The notes: generated by a model from the sequence alone, not told the origin. A DNA stretch of 55,254 nt from Myxococcales bacterium (GCA_012960035.1 DUBZ01000146.1:1-55254); one strand, 5' to 3'. Positions 24,128-34,067 are shown, numbered from the stretch's first letter. Made by a program: numbers and translations.

Positions 24128-26248
24128 GTGGCAGCTAAGAAACACAGCGGTAATCCGAGCCGCAGGAGCAAGGCCGATCGCGAGTTCATCGCGGAGGCGG
24201 AAGAGATTCTCGAGCGAATGCGCGAGGACCTCGCAACTCTTTCGGAACAGCTTGACGCTGGGCAAGAAGTTGAGCCAGATTTCGTCAACGCGATCTTTCG
24301 CTCTGCCCATTCACTCAAGGGTCTAGCCGGCTTGTTCGGTCTCGAAGGGATTGGCGATCTCGCTCATCATCTCGAAGATATTCTCGACGGCATGCGTCTC
24401 GGACGAATGTCCATGGAAAACTCGAGTGTCGCATTGCTCGACCAAGCGGTCGAATTGTTTACGCTGCTTCTGCAGCGCGTCGGCGATGCGAGCTTCGAAG
24501 AAGAAGGTCAGCAGCTGATCGTCGACATGGTTGCCAAGATCGATGACGCTGTTTCAAATCCCACCGAATCTCTCGACGAACTCGAGGGACTGAACCTCGA
24601 CCCCTCGATTTTGCGTTCACTCACCGAGTACGAAGAGCACAGACTTTGCGAAAATATTCGCCGGGGCCGCCATCTGGTTCTGGTCGGTTCGACGTTCGAA
24701 ATCATGGCCTTCGAGGATGGGCTTTCGGAACTTTCGCGTGCCGCTCGCGAAGTGGGCGAAATCGTTTCAACACTCCCCTCGCCTGGGGACGCCCCCGAAT
24801 CGCAAATTCGTTTTTCGTTGCTTGTCGCCTCCGACGTTTCGGTCGTGGATCTTGCGGAACGTCTCGATTCTCCCAACACCGAGGTCTCGCTCGTACTTGC
24901 AGCATCCAACGAAAAACCGGACGCGTCGCAGGACGAAGCCACGGCTGCACCGATTGACGTTGAATCCGTGACCGCTGCTGAGCCCACACAGGAACCTAAT
25001 GCGGAACCCGTCCCGGATGCGATGGCCGCGCGTTCCGCCGACATCGAGACTTTGAAGTCGATTAGCGACACCGTTCGCGTCGACATCCGGAAACTCGACG
25101 AACTGATGAACCTCGTCGGTGAACTTGTCATTCAGCGCAGCGCAATTTCACGCATCGCCGAACGACTCGCTGGGGACAGCGCGACTGCGCGTGTTGCCAC
25201 GGAACTCGGGAAGGTCCACAAGGCCCTCGATCGTAAGCTCAAAGAATTGCAGGGAAGTGTGCTCGACGTTCGAATGGTTCCCCTGCGACAGATTTTCGAA
25301 AAGCTCAACCGCGTAGGACGGCGACTGACCCGCGATCTAAAGAAGAACGTCAATCTCGAATTCACCGGCGTGGACACGGAGCTCGACAAGTTGATCGTCG
25401 AACAGCTTGTCGATCCATTGATGCACTTGGTGCGCAACAGCTTCGACCACGCGATCGAATCTAGCGAGGAGCGCATCGCTGCCGGAAAGAGTCCAGATGG
25501 GAATGTACGCATTGACGCGTTGCAGCGTGGCAATCATGTCGTGATTCAGGTTACGGACGATGGGCGCGGGATGGATCCCGCCGAAATTCGCGCCAAGTCT
25601 GAAGCCCTCGGTTTGATCGATCCCGACACGGTCCTGACTGACAAAGAATGCTTGGCGCTCGTGTTCGCAGCGGGTTTCTCGACCCGCAATGAAGTCTCGG
25701 GCACAAGTGGGCGTGGCGTCGGGATGGACGTGGTGAGGAACAACCTGAGTGATCTCGGCGGCATCGTGGACATCAGCTCTGTGGTTGGCGAAGGCACGAC
25801 ACTGACGATGACCTTGCCGATCACGCTTGCGATCATTCAGGCGCTCGTCGTGTGCGTTGGCGATCAGCGTTTCGCGATCCCGCTGAACTCGGTGTTCGAA
25901 ACGCTGCTCATCGAAACCAGCGAAATTCAGCGCAGCGAAGGGCGTGAGATCCTCAATGTGCGCGGCGAAGCGTTGATCTTGCGCCGCCTCTCCGACGAGT
26001 TTGATATCGAGCCCGAAGACGACGAGCGCCAATACGTCGTAGTCCTCGGACTCGGGGAATTGCGACTCGGCTTGCTGGTTGACCGATTCGAAGGGCAGCA
26101 AGATACGGTGATCAAGTCGATTCAGGGGCCCGTGGCTAACGTTCGCGGGATCGCCGGAGCGACCGAACTCGGCGACCGTGGCGCGGTTCTTGTGATCGAT
26201 GTCTCATCAATCGTTGAAGACGCCTTCCGTCGGAGGGATGCAGCATGA
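24128..26248 (+). CDS. cheA: Chemosensory histidine kinase CheA
   Basis: The 706-residue kinase has an N-terminal HPt domain with phospho-His61 in RSAHSLKGLAGLFG. A second small alpha/beta region lies near residues 160-260 (LTEYEEHRLCENIRRG, then GEIVSTLPSPG); it is not the E. coli-type P2. A dimerisation region around 320-400 leads to the ATPase domain with NSFDHAIES (near 437), DDGRGMD (near 477) and GRGVGMDVV (near 528). A C-terminal CheW-like domain covers about 560-706. All catalytic motifs look intact. The GTG start follows cheY by 9 bases, and the stop overlaps the first cheW. Confidence 0.95.
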   Translation: MAAKKHSGNPSRRSKADREFIAEAEEILERMREDLATLSEQLDAGQEVEPDFVNAIFRSAHSLKGLAGLFGLEGIGDLAHHLEDILDGMRLGRMSMENSSVALLDQAVELFTLLLQRVGDASFEEEGQQLIVDMVAKIDDAVSNPTESLDELEGLNLDPSILRSLTEYEEHRLCENIRRGRHLVLVGSTFEIMAFEDGLSELSRAAREVGEIVSTLPSPGDAPESQIRFSLLVASDVSVVDLAERLDSPNTEVSLVLAASNEKPDASQDEATAAPIDVESVTAAEPTQEPNAEPVPDAMAARSADIETLKSISDTVRVDIRKLDELMNLVGELVIQRSAISRIAERLAGDSATARVATELGKVHKALDRKLKELQGSVLDVRMVPLRQIFEKLNRVGRRLTRDLKKNVNLEFTGVDTELDKLIVEQLVDPLMHLVRNSFDHAIESSEERIAAGKSPDGNVRIDALQRGNHVVIQVTDDGRGMDPAEIRAKSEALGLIDPDTVLTDKECLALVFAAGFSTRNEVSGTSGRGVGMDVVRNNLSDLGGIVDISSVVGEGTTLTMTLPITLAIIQALVVCVGDQRFAIPLNSVFETLLIETSEIQRSEGREILNVRGEALILRRLSDEFDIEPEDDERQYVVVLGLGELRLGLLVDRFEGQQDTVIKSIQGPVANVRGIAGATELGDRGAVLVIDVSSIVEDAFRRRDAA

Positions 26249-26775
26249 GAGCCGTTGGAAGTGACGGAAGCGAAGCGGTCCCGACCGGCGACCAGGAATG
26301 GGAACGCATCGCGCGAAGCGGGGCGAACCAACAGTCTGAAGAGTCCGAGCCGGAGCTGATCCGAGAGTTTTTGAGCTTCGGGCTGGCGGGTGCGACGTAT
26401 GCGATCCCGGTCGAGCGGGTCCGAGAAATTATCCGCCTGCGAGAAGTGACTCCCATGCCGCGCGTCCCTGCCTGTATCACTGGAGTGGTGGCGCTGCGTG
26501 GTGACGTAGTTCAGGTCGTAGACATGCGGATACGCCTGAACCTCGAAATGGGTGCACCTACGCGACGCAGCCGCATCATCGTTCTGCATGGCGACGACGA
26601 TCGAGTTACCGGGATCGCCGTCGATTCCGTGCAGGAAGTTTTGCGCGTAAACGAAGAAGAAATCGACACACTCCCGACCCAGTCGAGCAGTGTTGTTAGC
26701 GAACTCTGCAAGCGAGGCGACGAGTTCGTTTCAATCGTTGATCTCGATTACATGTTGGCGCTCGATGAACCTTGA
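26245..26775 (+). CDS. cheW: CheW coupling protein 1
   Basis: The 176-residue protein has an acidic N-terminal tail of about 45 residues followed by a CheW domain: LSFGLAGATYAIPVERVREII, VTPMPRVPACITGVVALRGDVVQVVDMR, and VTGIAVDSVQEVLRV. It links receptors to CheA. The ATG overlaps the cheA stop by 4 bases, and its end overlaps the second cheW by 11 bases. Confidence 0.92.
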   Translation: MRAVGSDGSEAVPTGDQEWERIARSGANQQSEESEPELIREFLSFGLAGATYAIPVERVREIIRLREVTPMPRVPACITGVVALRGDVVQVVDMRIRLNLEMGAPTRRSRIIVLHGDDDRVTGIAVDSVQEVLRVNEEEIDTLPTQSSSVVSELCKRGDEFVSIVDLDYMLALDEP

Positions 26776-27256
26776 AACCGATTACACGCCGGAAGCAATC
26801 GAAGTAAGCCTCGCCTGTTTCGAGGCGCGGAGGCGCAGCTATGCCGTCGACGTTTCGCTGGTACGAGAGATCGTGCGGAGTCACGAAGTGACACCGCTGC
26901 CGAGCGCACCTGATCTGATCGACGGCGTTGTCGAACTGCGCGGTGCGTTGGTTCCGGTGTTGGATCTCGGTCGGGTGCTCACCGGCGACCGAAGTGAAAT
27001 CACCAATCAGTCTCGAATCGTGGTCTTGGACTGCGACGGGTTATTGATGGGGTTGTGTGTAGACGCTGCAACGGACGTTCTTTCAGTGAACCCGTCCATT
27101 CTTGAAGATGTTCCCGACCTAGCAACTCAGGCCGGTTACAACGTTGTTCGCGCCGTGGTGCGTCGCGAGAGCGAGCCACCAGTCATGGTTCTCTCGGTGA
27201 AGGCGATTATGGAAAAAGTCTATCGCTCAGCGCTTGAGCCTTCTGGAGAAAACTGA
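26765..27256 (+). CDS. cheW: CheW coupling protein 2
   Basis: The 163-residue CheW domain protein (FEARRRSYAVDVSLVREIVR, then TPLPSAPDLIDGVVELRGALVPVLDLG) is clearly paralogous to the gene just upstream but diverged. The frame is open to 26690, but the ATG at 26765 gives a normal length and a short overlap with its neighbour. It ends in TGATG with the MCP gene. Two adjacent CheW proteins suggest the receptor array needs distinct couplers, or one couples and the other tunes ring assembly. Confidence 0.9.
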   Translation: MNLETDYTPEAIEVSLACFEARRRSYAVDVSLVREIVRSHEVTPLPSAPDLIDGVVELRGALVPVLDLGRVLTGDRSEITNQSRIVVLDCDGLLMGLCVDAATDVLSVNPSILEDVPDLATQAGYNVVRAVVRRESEPPVMVLSVKAIMEKVYRSALEPSGEN

Positions 27257-29832
27257 TGGAAAGCCGCAGCCTTCCACGCGCGGACGAACTGCGCACTCGA
27301 TTTTCGATACAGGCAGCCGCCGTCGGTCTGGCGATGCCGCTTGTGAGCGCCATTTACCTGGCGCTGCTGGCAGACTTTGCCGCAAGCGATTGGACGAAGG
27401 TCATCGTCGCGATGACGCTCGTCGCGGTTTTTGCGCCCGCGGGCATTACGATTTGGTCGCAACGAACGTTGGCGCCGTTGCTGAACTGGCTCGACGAGCG
27501 CGATCTAGGTGACGTGTCCACGTCGCTCACAACAAAAGCCTTTTCGGTCGCGATTGCGTTTCCAGCCGATACGCAGCGCGCCGCGATGGTGGTGTCCATC
27601 ACCTCGGCGATCGCCATGAATGTGGTGCTTACCGCCGCAGTTGGGACCGAGGTGTCGCTCGGAATTTCGGGGCTTGCGATCCTTCTTGGCGGGGCCACTG
27701 CAGGTTTTCTGGCGGGTGTTGTTCATTATGGGGTGAGCCGTCGTGATCTTGATCCAATACTTCGCGATTTCGTCACGGTGATTCCCGACCCAGCTGAGCG
27801 CATTAACCACATCCGCTCTGCTTCGCTTTCGAACCGATTCGCGTTTGCAACCGTTGCAACGGTCGCGTGTGCGCTGATTTTCGCGTTGACGCTCGCGCAC
27901 GTTCGGTCGGATCGCGCGCTGTACAGCGTTGCGCTCAAGTGGCAAGAGACCGTTCTGCAAGCTGTCGTGTCGAAGATGAATTCCGCTGGGTTCGACGACG
28001 CAGTCGAAGCCGTCGTTGGCGATCGAACCACGCTGCCATACCCGGTTCAATTCAAAATTGTGGCGAGTGATAATTCTTCAGTGGGTACTCCGGCGCAGAA
28101 GTTGATTCGCCAAGAAGTACGCGCCCTCGTAGTCGCTGGCCAGTCTTCGGGGCGGGTCGCCCCCCCGAATCAAGACGTGCTCTTGGTATTTCGCAGCCTT
28201 GCAGATGGACGTATCGCTGCGGCTCAGGTCCGCCGGTCTGACGTTTTGTCTGGAGCGGCGTCATGGCTTCCCACGTTGGCCTTCGTGCTCTTGGTTGCGA
28301 TCGCCGCGGCGATGATGGTCACGAAAGTGATCTCAGGCGATGTATTGAGATCTGTTTCGTCTTTGCGCGAGACTGCTGTGGTGATGGCGAGTGGAGATCT
28401 GCGCAAGGGGCGAATCTCCGACGCGGATGACGAAGTCGGCGAGCTGTGGCGTGCGTTCGAGTCGTTGTCAGACGGGTTTCGCGCCACTGTGATCGGCTTG
28501 TCCAATTCGGCAGACCGCTTTGATTCCACCGCTGTGGAGATTGCAAACGTCGCCGACGGCGTCACGGATGCGAGCGAGCAGCAGGTGCGTCGAATCCAGC
28601 AGGCGAGCGAGCTGATGGTGTCGATTAACAGCCAGGTGATGGAAGTCGCCGGTGCTGCGCAGAACCTGAACATCTCCGTCGAAGATTCGAGCAGCTCGAT
28701 CCTCGAACTGAGTGCTGCGGGAGACGAACTCAACGAGACGGCCTCCGTGCTCGGTGGCAAGGTCGAAGAAGTGTCAACCTCGATCGAACAGATGGTGCGG
28801 AGCGTGAAGCAAGTCAGTGCAAGTAGTGACGGTCTTGCGGACGCTGCGGCGGAAACGTCGGCGAGTATGGAAGAGATGGCGAGCGCGATGCGCGCGGTCG
28901 ACATCACTGCGGAACTCACCGCCGATCTTTCGCGCAATGTGGTCGACAGCGCCGAACTCGGTCAGGCCAAAGTGTCACAGACGATCGACGGCATGCAGGC
29001 CATCCAAGACGCGACGGACACTGCCGAGCAGGTGATCCGTGGCCTCGGTGCTCGGACTCAGGAAATTGGCGCCATTCTTGACGTGATCGACGATGTGGCA
29101 GAAGAGACCAACCTGCTTGCACTCAACGCAGCCATCATTGCCGCCCAGGCCGGAGAGCACGGTCGTGCGTTTTCGGTCGTCGCCGACGAGATCAAAGAAC
29201 TCGCGGACCGGGTACTCGCGAGTACGAAGGAAATTGGCGGCTTGATTCGTGCGGTCCAGGTCGAGAGTGATAACGCCGTTGGCGCGATCGAGGTGGGGAG
29301 CCGAAGTGTGGCGAGCGGCGTCGCATTGTCTGCTGAAGCGGGCCTTTCCCTGGAACAGATTACGAGTTCTTCTCGCGAAAGTGGTCAACGCATCGCAGAA
29401 ATCGTGTCGGCCGTTCGCGAACAGACCAAGGCAGCCTCTCATGTGGTGGCACTCATGGACACCGTTCGCGACGGCGTGACCGCGATTGTGTCTGCGGCAG
29501 CCGATCAAGACCGTGGCAACGAGGTGGTCTATCGATTGTCGGTCACGATGCGCGAAGTGACCCAGCAAGTGCGACGAACCACTGAGGAACAATCACGCGG
29601 GTTCGGACGAATTAGCGGCAGTATCGAGGGTGTGCGAGAAGTGGTGGAGAACGTAAACGGTTCCCTCACCGAACAGTCGACGGCTTGTAGCCAGGTGGCT
29701 GAAGTTCTCGAGGAAGTATTCGAGCGAACACGATCGAACGAAGAGTCTGCGATGTCGATGGGGAGTTCGATACGTGGGTTGGCCTCCGAAGCCGAGGCCC
29801 TGCGAGAGCACGTAGCGAAGTTCAAGGTTTAA
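27256..29832 (+). CDS. Methyl-accepting chemotaxis protein with multi-span N-terminus
   Basis: This 858-residue receptor has about five hydrophobic spans in the N-terminal 215 residues (near 20-40, 48-66, 112-130, 135-157 and 195-214). A predicted periplasmic domain of about 115 residues follows (220-333), then a last span (336-356), a HAMP domain (about 357-410) and a long cytoplasmic coiled coil. The signalling tip reads EETNLLALNAAIIAAQAGEHGRAF after residue 615, so Ile628 and Gln631 occupy the positions of Tsr Glu385 and Arg388, which are nearly invariant. Glu634 (Tsr Glu391) is kept. It is the only receptor in the window and sits inside the operon, so it is presumably the dedicated sensor for this CheA. 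The ligand is unknown. Confidence 0.9.
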   Translation: MESRSLPRADELRTRFSIQAAAVGLAMPLVSAIYLALLADFAASDWTKVIVAMTLVAVFAPAGITIWSQRTLAPLLNWLDERDLGDVSTSLTTKAFSVAIAFPADTQRAAMVVSITSAIAMNVVLTAAVGTEVSLGISGLAILLGGATAGFLAGVVHYGVSRRDLDPILRDFVTVIPDPAERINHIRSASLSNRFAFATVATVACALIFALTLAHVRSDRALYSVALKWQETVLQAVVSKMNSAGFDDAVEAVVGDRTTLPYPVQFKIVASDNSSVGTPAQKLIRQEVRALVVAGQSSGRVAPPNQDVLLVFRSLADGRIAAAQVRRSDVLSGAASWLPTLAFVLLVAIAAAMMVTKVISGDVLRSVSSLRETAVVMASGDLRKGRISDADDEVGELWRAFESLSDGFRATVIGLSNSADRFDSTAVEIANVADGVTDASEQQVRRIQQASELMVSINSQVMEVAGAAQNLNISVEDSSSSILELSAAGDELNETASVLGGKVEEVSTSIEQMVRSVKQVSASSDGLADAAAETSASMEEMASAMRAVDITAELTADLSRNVVDSAELGQAKVSQTIDGMQAIQDATDTAEQVIRGLGARTQEIGAILDVIDDVAEETNLLALNAAIIAAQAGEHGRAFSVVADEIKELADRVLASTKEIGGLIRAVQVESDNAVGAIEVGSRSVASGVALSAEAGLSLEQITSSSRESGQRIAEIVSAVREQTKAASHVVALMDTVRDGVTAIVSAAADQDRGNEVVYRLSVTMREVTQQVRRTTEEQSRGFGRISGSIEGVREVVENVNGSLTEQSTACSQVAEVLEEVFERTRSNEESAMSMGSSIRGLASEAEALREHVAKFKV

Positions 29833-29896
29833 GTTTAGATCAAAGGGCGACTTAACCCCTGCACAAGTCAGGGGGTGCGATGGAGAGGGAGTGAAG

Positions 29897-31021
29897 ATGA
29901 TTGCTGCATGTCCTAAGTGCACGGCGCGTTACCGAGTTGATGAAAGTCGAATTGGGTCCGAAGGTGCGAAGCTAAAATGTTCGCGATGCGAGGCGCTATT
30001 TCGCGTACTCGCTCCTGCGGCCGCTCATTCCCAAGCCCGGGCGAACGCGCCCCAGAAAGCCTCCGAATCATCGGCCGTGGCTCCGCGGGCCGCGTCGCCG
30101 ACACCACCGTCTCCTGCCGCCATGCAGCATGACGACGTCAGGTTGACTCCGCCGATGCAAACAGAAGCGAGTGCGCCGGAAGGCATCGATGAAAGCAACG
30201 TTGATCGCGACCGACTCGTGGTTGTGGCTGACTCCGATGTTGAAGCAGGGAAGGCGACAATCAATCAACTATCGGCATGGGGACTCACGCCGATATTGGT
30301 GCACGACGGCGTCGAAGCCATGCTCACGATTCAACGCCTGTTGCCGCGCGTAGTGGTGCTCGATGCTGGGCTTCCCAAGATGTACGGTTTTCAAGTCTGC
30401 GAAGTCATCAAGCGAAACGAAAGTTTGCGACACACGGGCGTCATCCTCGTCGGTGCGATCCACAATCGCGACCGCTCCCGACGGCAGTCCGTCGAACTTT
30501 ACGGCGCGGACCACTACATCGGACAAGCGGATCTGCCCGATGGTCTAGGGCTGTTGTTCGAGCAGATGGGCCTTGAACTCTCGGGGGCGACCCAGACCCC
30601 GACTCCAGCACAGGAACCTAAGATGCCCCCGTCGCCCGCAGCGCCGGAACCGGTGTTCTCCGTGCCGCCGTCTATGCCGTCGCCCACGCCGCCGCCCACG
30701 TCGATCGAAGCCGAGACCGAACCCCCGCAGCCAGAATTCAGTGCGGCTCCCGCATCAATGCCCGAGCTAGATCCGGCATTGGCCGAAGAGCGGTCCAACG
30801 CCGAACGTCTCGCGCGCATCATTGTGTCGGACATTGCGTTGTACCAACCCGACAAGTTTGCTGAGGCGATTCGAGTGGGGAACCCAATGGAAGCAATGGG
30901 TGTCGAGATCGGAGAGGGTCGTTCGCTCTTCGCGCAGCGTGTGAGCGAGACGATGCGGAACGAACGCGACTTCATCGCCGATGAACTTATGCGCGTGGCT
31001 CGGAAAAGAGGGATGCAATGA
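29897..31021 (+). CDS. Zinc-ribbon + receiver domain protein
   Basis: The 374-residue product starts with an MJ0042-type zinc ribbon (Cys5, Cys8, Cys28, Cys31: MIAACPKCTARYRVDE). A Pro/Ala-rich linker follows, then a receiver domain at about 106-230 with acidic DSD and Asp156 in VVVLDAGLP. A Pro-rich linker and a C-terminal helical domain of about 115 residues (LARIIVSDIALYQPDKF ...) complete it. The usual receiver Lys is not found in its place (HYIGQAD), so phosphorylation could be atypical. GGAGAGGGAG precedes the ATG at 29897. It overlaps the HEAT-repeat gene by 4 bases. The C-terminal domain is not recognised. Confidence 0.8.
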   Translation: MIAACPKCTARYRVDESRIGSEGAKLKCSRCEALFRVLAPAAAHSQARANAPQKASESSAVAPRAASPTPPSPAAMQHDDVRLTPPMQTEASAPEGIDESNVDRDRLVVVADSDVEAGKATINQLSAWGLTPILVHDGVEAMLTIQRLLPRVVVLDAGLPKMYGFQVCEVIKRNESLRHTGVILVGAIHNRDRSRRQSVELYGADHYIGQADLPDGLGLLFEQMGLELSGATQTPTPAQEPKMPPSPAAPEPVFSVPPSMPSPTPPPTSIEAETEPPQPEFSAAPASMPELDPALAEERSNAERLARIIVSDIALYQPDKFAEAIRVGNPMEAMGVEIGEGRSLFAQRVSETMRNERDFIADELMRVARKRGMQ

Positions 31022-33120
31022 GTGTTGACTTCGGAGCTCGCGAACGGGAAAGCGTGATCGAAGAACTGGCGAGTCGCGATGAAGAACTGCGTCGCCTCGC
31101 CGTTGAGAGAATTTTGTGCTTGCCGGTCTCGGAAGCGATCCCGCATTTGATCGAGAGTCTTGGCGACTCGAGTTGGCGAGTTCGCAAGTCGAGCGTTGGT
31201 CGGTTGCAAGCTTGCGACGAATCCGATGCTGTTGCCGATGCGCTCATCGCGGCACTCTGGGATGGTGAAAACCCTGGGCGCCGCAATTCGGCCGTAGAAG
31301 CGCTAATCGGGATCGGCTCACCCATTGTCGATCGACTGATTACAGCGCTTGATGCGGACGATGTGGACGTTCGAAAGCTGCTCGTCGACGCGATCGGCGC
31401 CGTCTCTGACCCCGTCGCGATCCCAGCGATGATCAGAACCTTGAGTGACCCTGATGTAAACGTTCGCGCTTCAGCGGCCGATGCGTTGGGTTCGCTTGGA
31501 GACAGAAGCGCAGAACCGGAACTATGTTCGTCGGCGGTTGATGAAAGCGAAGACCGGCTTGTACGCCTTTCGTCCTTGCGGGCCCTCGTTAATCTCGACG
31601 CGACGATGTCGGTCGCGGATCTTGTCGGCGTCCTTGAAGACCCTTTCCTTGCGGGCGCGGGCTACGCGGTGCTCGGTAACCACGACGATGACGATGACGA
31701 AGCCGCTGCGTGTTTGCTCAAGGGGTTAATGGCTAGATCGCGGGCAAGTCGAGAGGCCGCCATGGAGGCGTTGCTTCGTGTCTTGTCGCGGCGTGACGAC
31801 GCTGACTTCGATGACTTGGCAGGGAAGATCCGAAACGTGGGAGTTTCTGAGCCCGAGTTAGTAGAAAACTGGATCGATCGACTTTCGTCAGCGGACCTTT
31901 CGACTCGTCTCGTATTGATTCAATTTTTGGGGCTCGTCGGTGCGCCCGAAGGCGTTGTTGCGATTCTCGAAGCGAGCAGCGACGAAGCCGTCGCCGAGGT
32001 GGCACAGTCCACCCTGGCACAGATGGGCGAAGTCAGCGAAATCGCGATCGATCGAGCCTGGGACGCCATCGACCCAGGGCTGCGCGCGAGTGCTTGCCGG
32101 GTTCTCTCTCAGACATTGGGTCCGCGCGCAATGGAGCGGTTGTTAGAGGCGCTCGATTCCGACGATGCGAACCAACGCATGGTTGCGGCAGAGGCGTTGG
32201 GACGTCATGGGTGCGAACGCGCACTCGTGCGATTCGTTGAACGACTGGTGATCGCCGCGAACGGAGATGCATTCGAAGCCGAAGAAGAGTGCGCGGTGCT
32301 TACGACCGCGCTGGTTGCAGTGTGCGAGCCTGAAAACGGGGCGACACCGCAGACGGTCGAACGAGCCGTCTGCCTTATTTCCGAATTGCTGGACGACGCG
32401 AGTAGCCAGACGAGATTGGCCGTTGCTGCGGTGATGGGCCAGATCGGACGACGCGAGGACATGGAGATCGTCACCACCCTGATGAAGGACTCTGATGCCC
32501 GGGTGCGTAGTGCTGCCGTTGAAGCGATCACGCGCTTGCCTTTGGACGTCAATGTTGAGTCGCTGCGTCTCGCGCTGGCGGATGAATCCTACAGGGTCCG
32601 CATCGCCGCGCTCAACGCGCTCGTGGTGTCTGGTGCGGAGAACCTCTGCTCTGACTTTGAACGACTCGCAGGAGATGAAGACTGGCGTGTGCGAGCCGCG
32701 ACACTCCGCGTGATCGGAACGCAGGAAGACGTTGCACTCACGTACGAAGAGAAAGTGGCTTTGCTGCAAGCAGGGCTCGACGACGACGGCGCCGTTTGTG
32801 TCGCCGCCCTCGAATCACTGACGCGCGTCGGTGGGGAAGGCGCGGTTCAGCTCGCAGTGTCTGTTCTTGATCGGCCGGATCCCGAACTCGTGCAAGCTGC
32901 GCTTGGCTGCCTCGCAGCGCATGGGACCAAGGAAAAACTTCTCGAATTACTTCCCTTGGTGGCGCATGAGAGTTGGGCTGTACGCGCAGAAGTGATCGAC
33001 GTGCTCGCAGCCAGAAGAGTGACCCGGGCGCTGCCGACGATTCTGCGTCGTCTCGAGACGGAGCAAGACACCTTTGTGCGCGACTCCATTCTGCAGGGCC
33101 TCAAGCGGTTGGAGGCCTAG
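31018..33120 (+). CDS. HEAT-repeat protein of the chemosensory cluster
   Basis: The 700-residue product is built almost entirely of HEAT-like helical repeats of about 31 residues. Repeated elements include IPHLIESLGDSSWRVRKSSV, IPAMIRTLSDPDVNVRASAA and LVGVLEDPFLAGAGYAVLG. At least 15 repeats can be followed. No signal peptide, membrane span or enzyme motif is visible, so it is a cytoplasmic scaffold or regulator. It overlaps the zinc-ribbon/receiver gene and is followed after 8 bases by cheR, which places it inside the chemosensory operon. HEAT proteins are reported beside some deltaproteobacterial che operons; the role is unknown. Confidence 0.85.
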   Translation: MSVDFGARERESVIEELASRDEELRRLAVERILCLPVSEAIPHLIESLGDSSWRVRKSSVGRLQACDESDAVADALIAALWDGENPGRRNSAVEALIGIGSPIVDRLITALDADDVDVRKLLVDAIGAVSDPVAIPAMIRTLSDPDVNVRASAADALGSLGDRSAEPELCSSAVDESEDRLVRLSSLRALVNLDATMSVADLVGVLEDPFLAGAGYAVLGNHDDDDDEAAACLLKGLMARSRASREAAMEALLRVLSRRDDADFDDLAGKIRNVGVSEPELVENWIDRLSSADLSTRLVLIQFLGLVGAPEGVVAILEASSDEAVAEVAQSTLAQMGEVSEIAIDRAWDAIDPGLRASACRVLSQTLGPRAMERLLEALDSDDANQRMVAAEALGRHGCERALVRFVERLVIAANGDAFEAEEECAVLTTALVAVCEPENGATPQTVERAVCLISELLDDASSQTRLAVAAVMGQIGRREDMEIVTTLMKDSDARVRSAAVEAITRLPLDVNVESLRLALADESYRVRIAALNALVVSGAENLCSDFERLAGDEDWRVRAATLRVIGTQEDVALTYEEKVALLQAGLDDDGAVCVAALESLTRVGGEGAVQLAVSVLDRPDPELVQAALGCLAAHGTKEKLLELLPLVAHESWAVRAEVIDVLAARRVTRALPTILRRLETEQDTFVRDSILQGLKRLEA

Positions 33121-33128
33121 CCCGTAGA

Positions 33129-34067
33129 ATGCTCGGTGACGCCGACAATCTGATCATGTCCAATGCGGAATACCGCATGTTCTGCGAGTTGTTACGCACT
33201 CGTTGTGGACTGTATTTCGATGATAGTATGCGTTTCATCGTCGAAAAGAGATTGGCGCGTCGTGTCGCAAAGCTTGAGCTGGGAAGCTTTGGCGCGTATC
33301 ACTACTACTTGCGAAATGGCCAGGGCGGCGATGACGAATTTGCCTGCGTGATTGACGAGCTCACGACGAACGAGACGTACTTCTTCCGTGAACGTCGTCA
33401 ACTCGACGCCTTGATCCACGAAATTATTCCCGAACAACTTCTCCGCAAACGCCACGCCGGAATTACGACCCCGGTCAACATCTGGTCGGCAGGTTGTTCG
33501 AGCGGTGAGGAACCCCTGAGCATTGTCATGTTGGGGCTCGAAGCAAACTTACGACCCGGCATCGATTTTCGCGTCTACGCGTCAGACATCTCAAGCAACA
33601 TGCTCCAGAAGTGTAGGGCGGGCTTGTATCGCGAAGCATCGTTCCGCGAAACCGAACCGATTCTGCGGGAAAAGTACTTCACCAAGAAAGACAACCTGAA
33701 CAAAGTCTCCGAAAGCATTCGCAAAGAAATCGACTTGATCCAGATCAACTTGATAGACCGATCGAAAGTCGCGTTGCTGAGATCTATGGACTCGATCGTT
33801 TGTCGCAACGTCATTATCTACTTCGATCTGGAGACCAAGAAACAAGTGATCGGGACGTTTCACGACAAGTTGATTCCAGGTGGCTATTTGCTGCTGGGAC
33901 ACTCAGAGTCGTTGATCAATGTCACGAATCAATTTGAACTTGCACAGCTTACGGATGACCTTGTCTATCGACGTCCTGGTCTTGGCAATGAGATCGCCGA
34001 TCCATGGCAAACCCTCGCGAAGGCGGCGATCGACGAAGTCGATGAACCAAGGCGCAAATCGCGATGA
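33129..34067 (+). CDS. cheR: Chemoreceptor methyltransferase CheR
   Basis: The 312-residue SAM-dependent methyltransferase modifies receptor glutamates. It has the N-terminal helical domain (LLRTRCGLYFDDSMRFIVEK), the TTNETYFFRE motif, the SAM site IWSAGCSSGEEPLSI, and SIVCRNVIIYFD in the catalytic core. No C-terminal TPR or pentapeptide-binding extension is visible. The ATG at 33129 lies 8 bases after the HEAT gene with GGAGG upstream; an internal ATG at 33156 is an alternative. Its stop overlaps cheB. Confidence 0.92.
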   Translation: MLGDADNLIMSNAEYRMFCELLRTRCGLYFDDSMRFIVEKRLARRVAKLELGSFGAYHYYLRNGQGGDDEFACVIDELTTNETYFFRERRQLDALIHEIIPEQLLRKRHAGITTPVNIWSAGCSSGEEPLSIVMLGLEANLRPGIDFRVYASDISSNMLQKCRAGLYREASFRETEPILREKYFTKKDNLNKVSESIRKEIDLIQINLIDRSKVALLRSMDSIVCRNVIIYFDLETKKQVIGTFHDKLIPGGYLLLGHSESLINVTNQFELAQLTDDLVYRRPGLGNEIADPWQTLAKAAIDEVDEPRRKSR

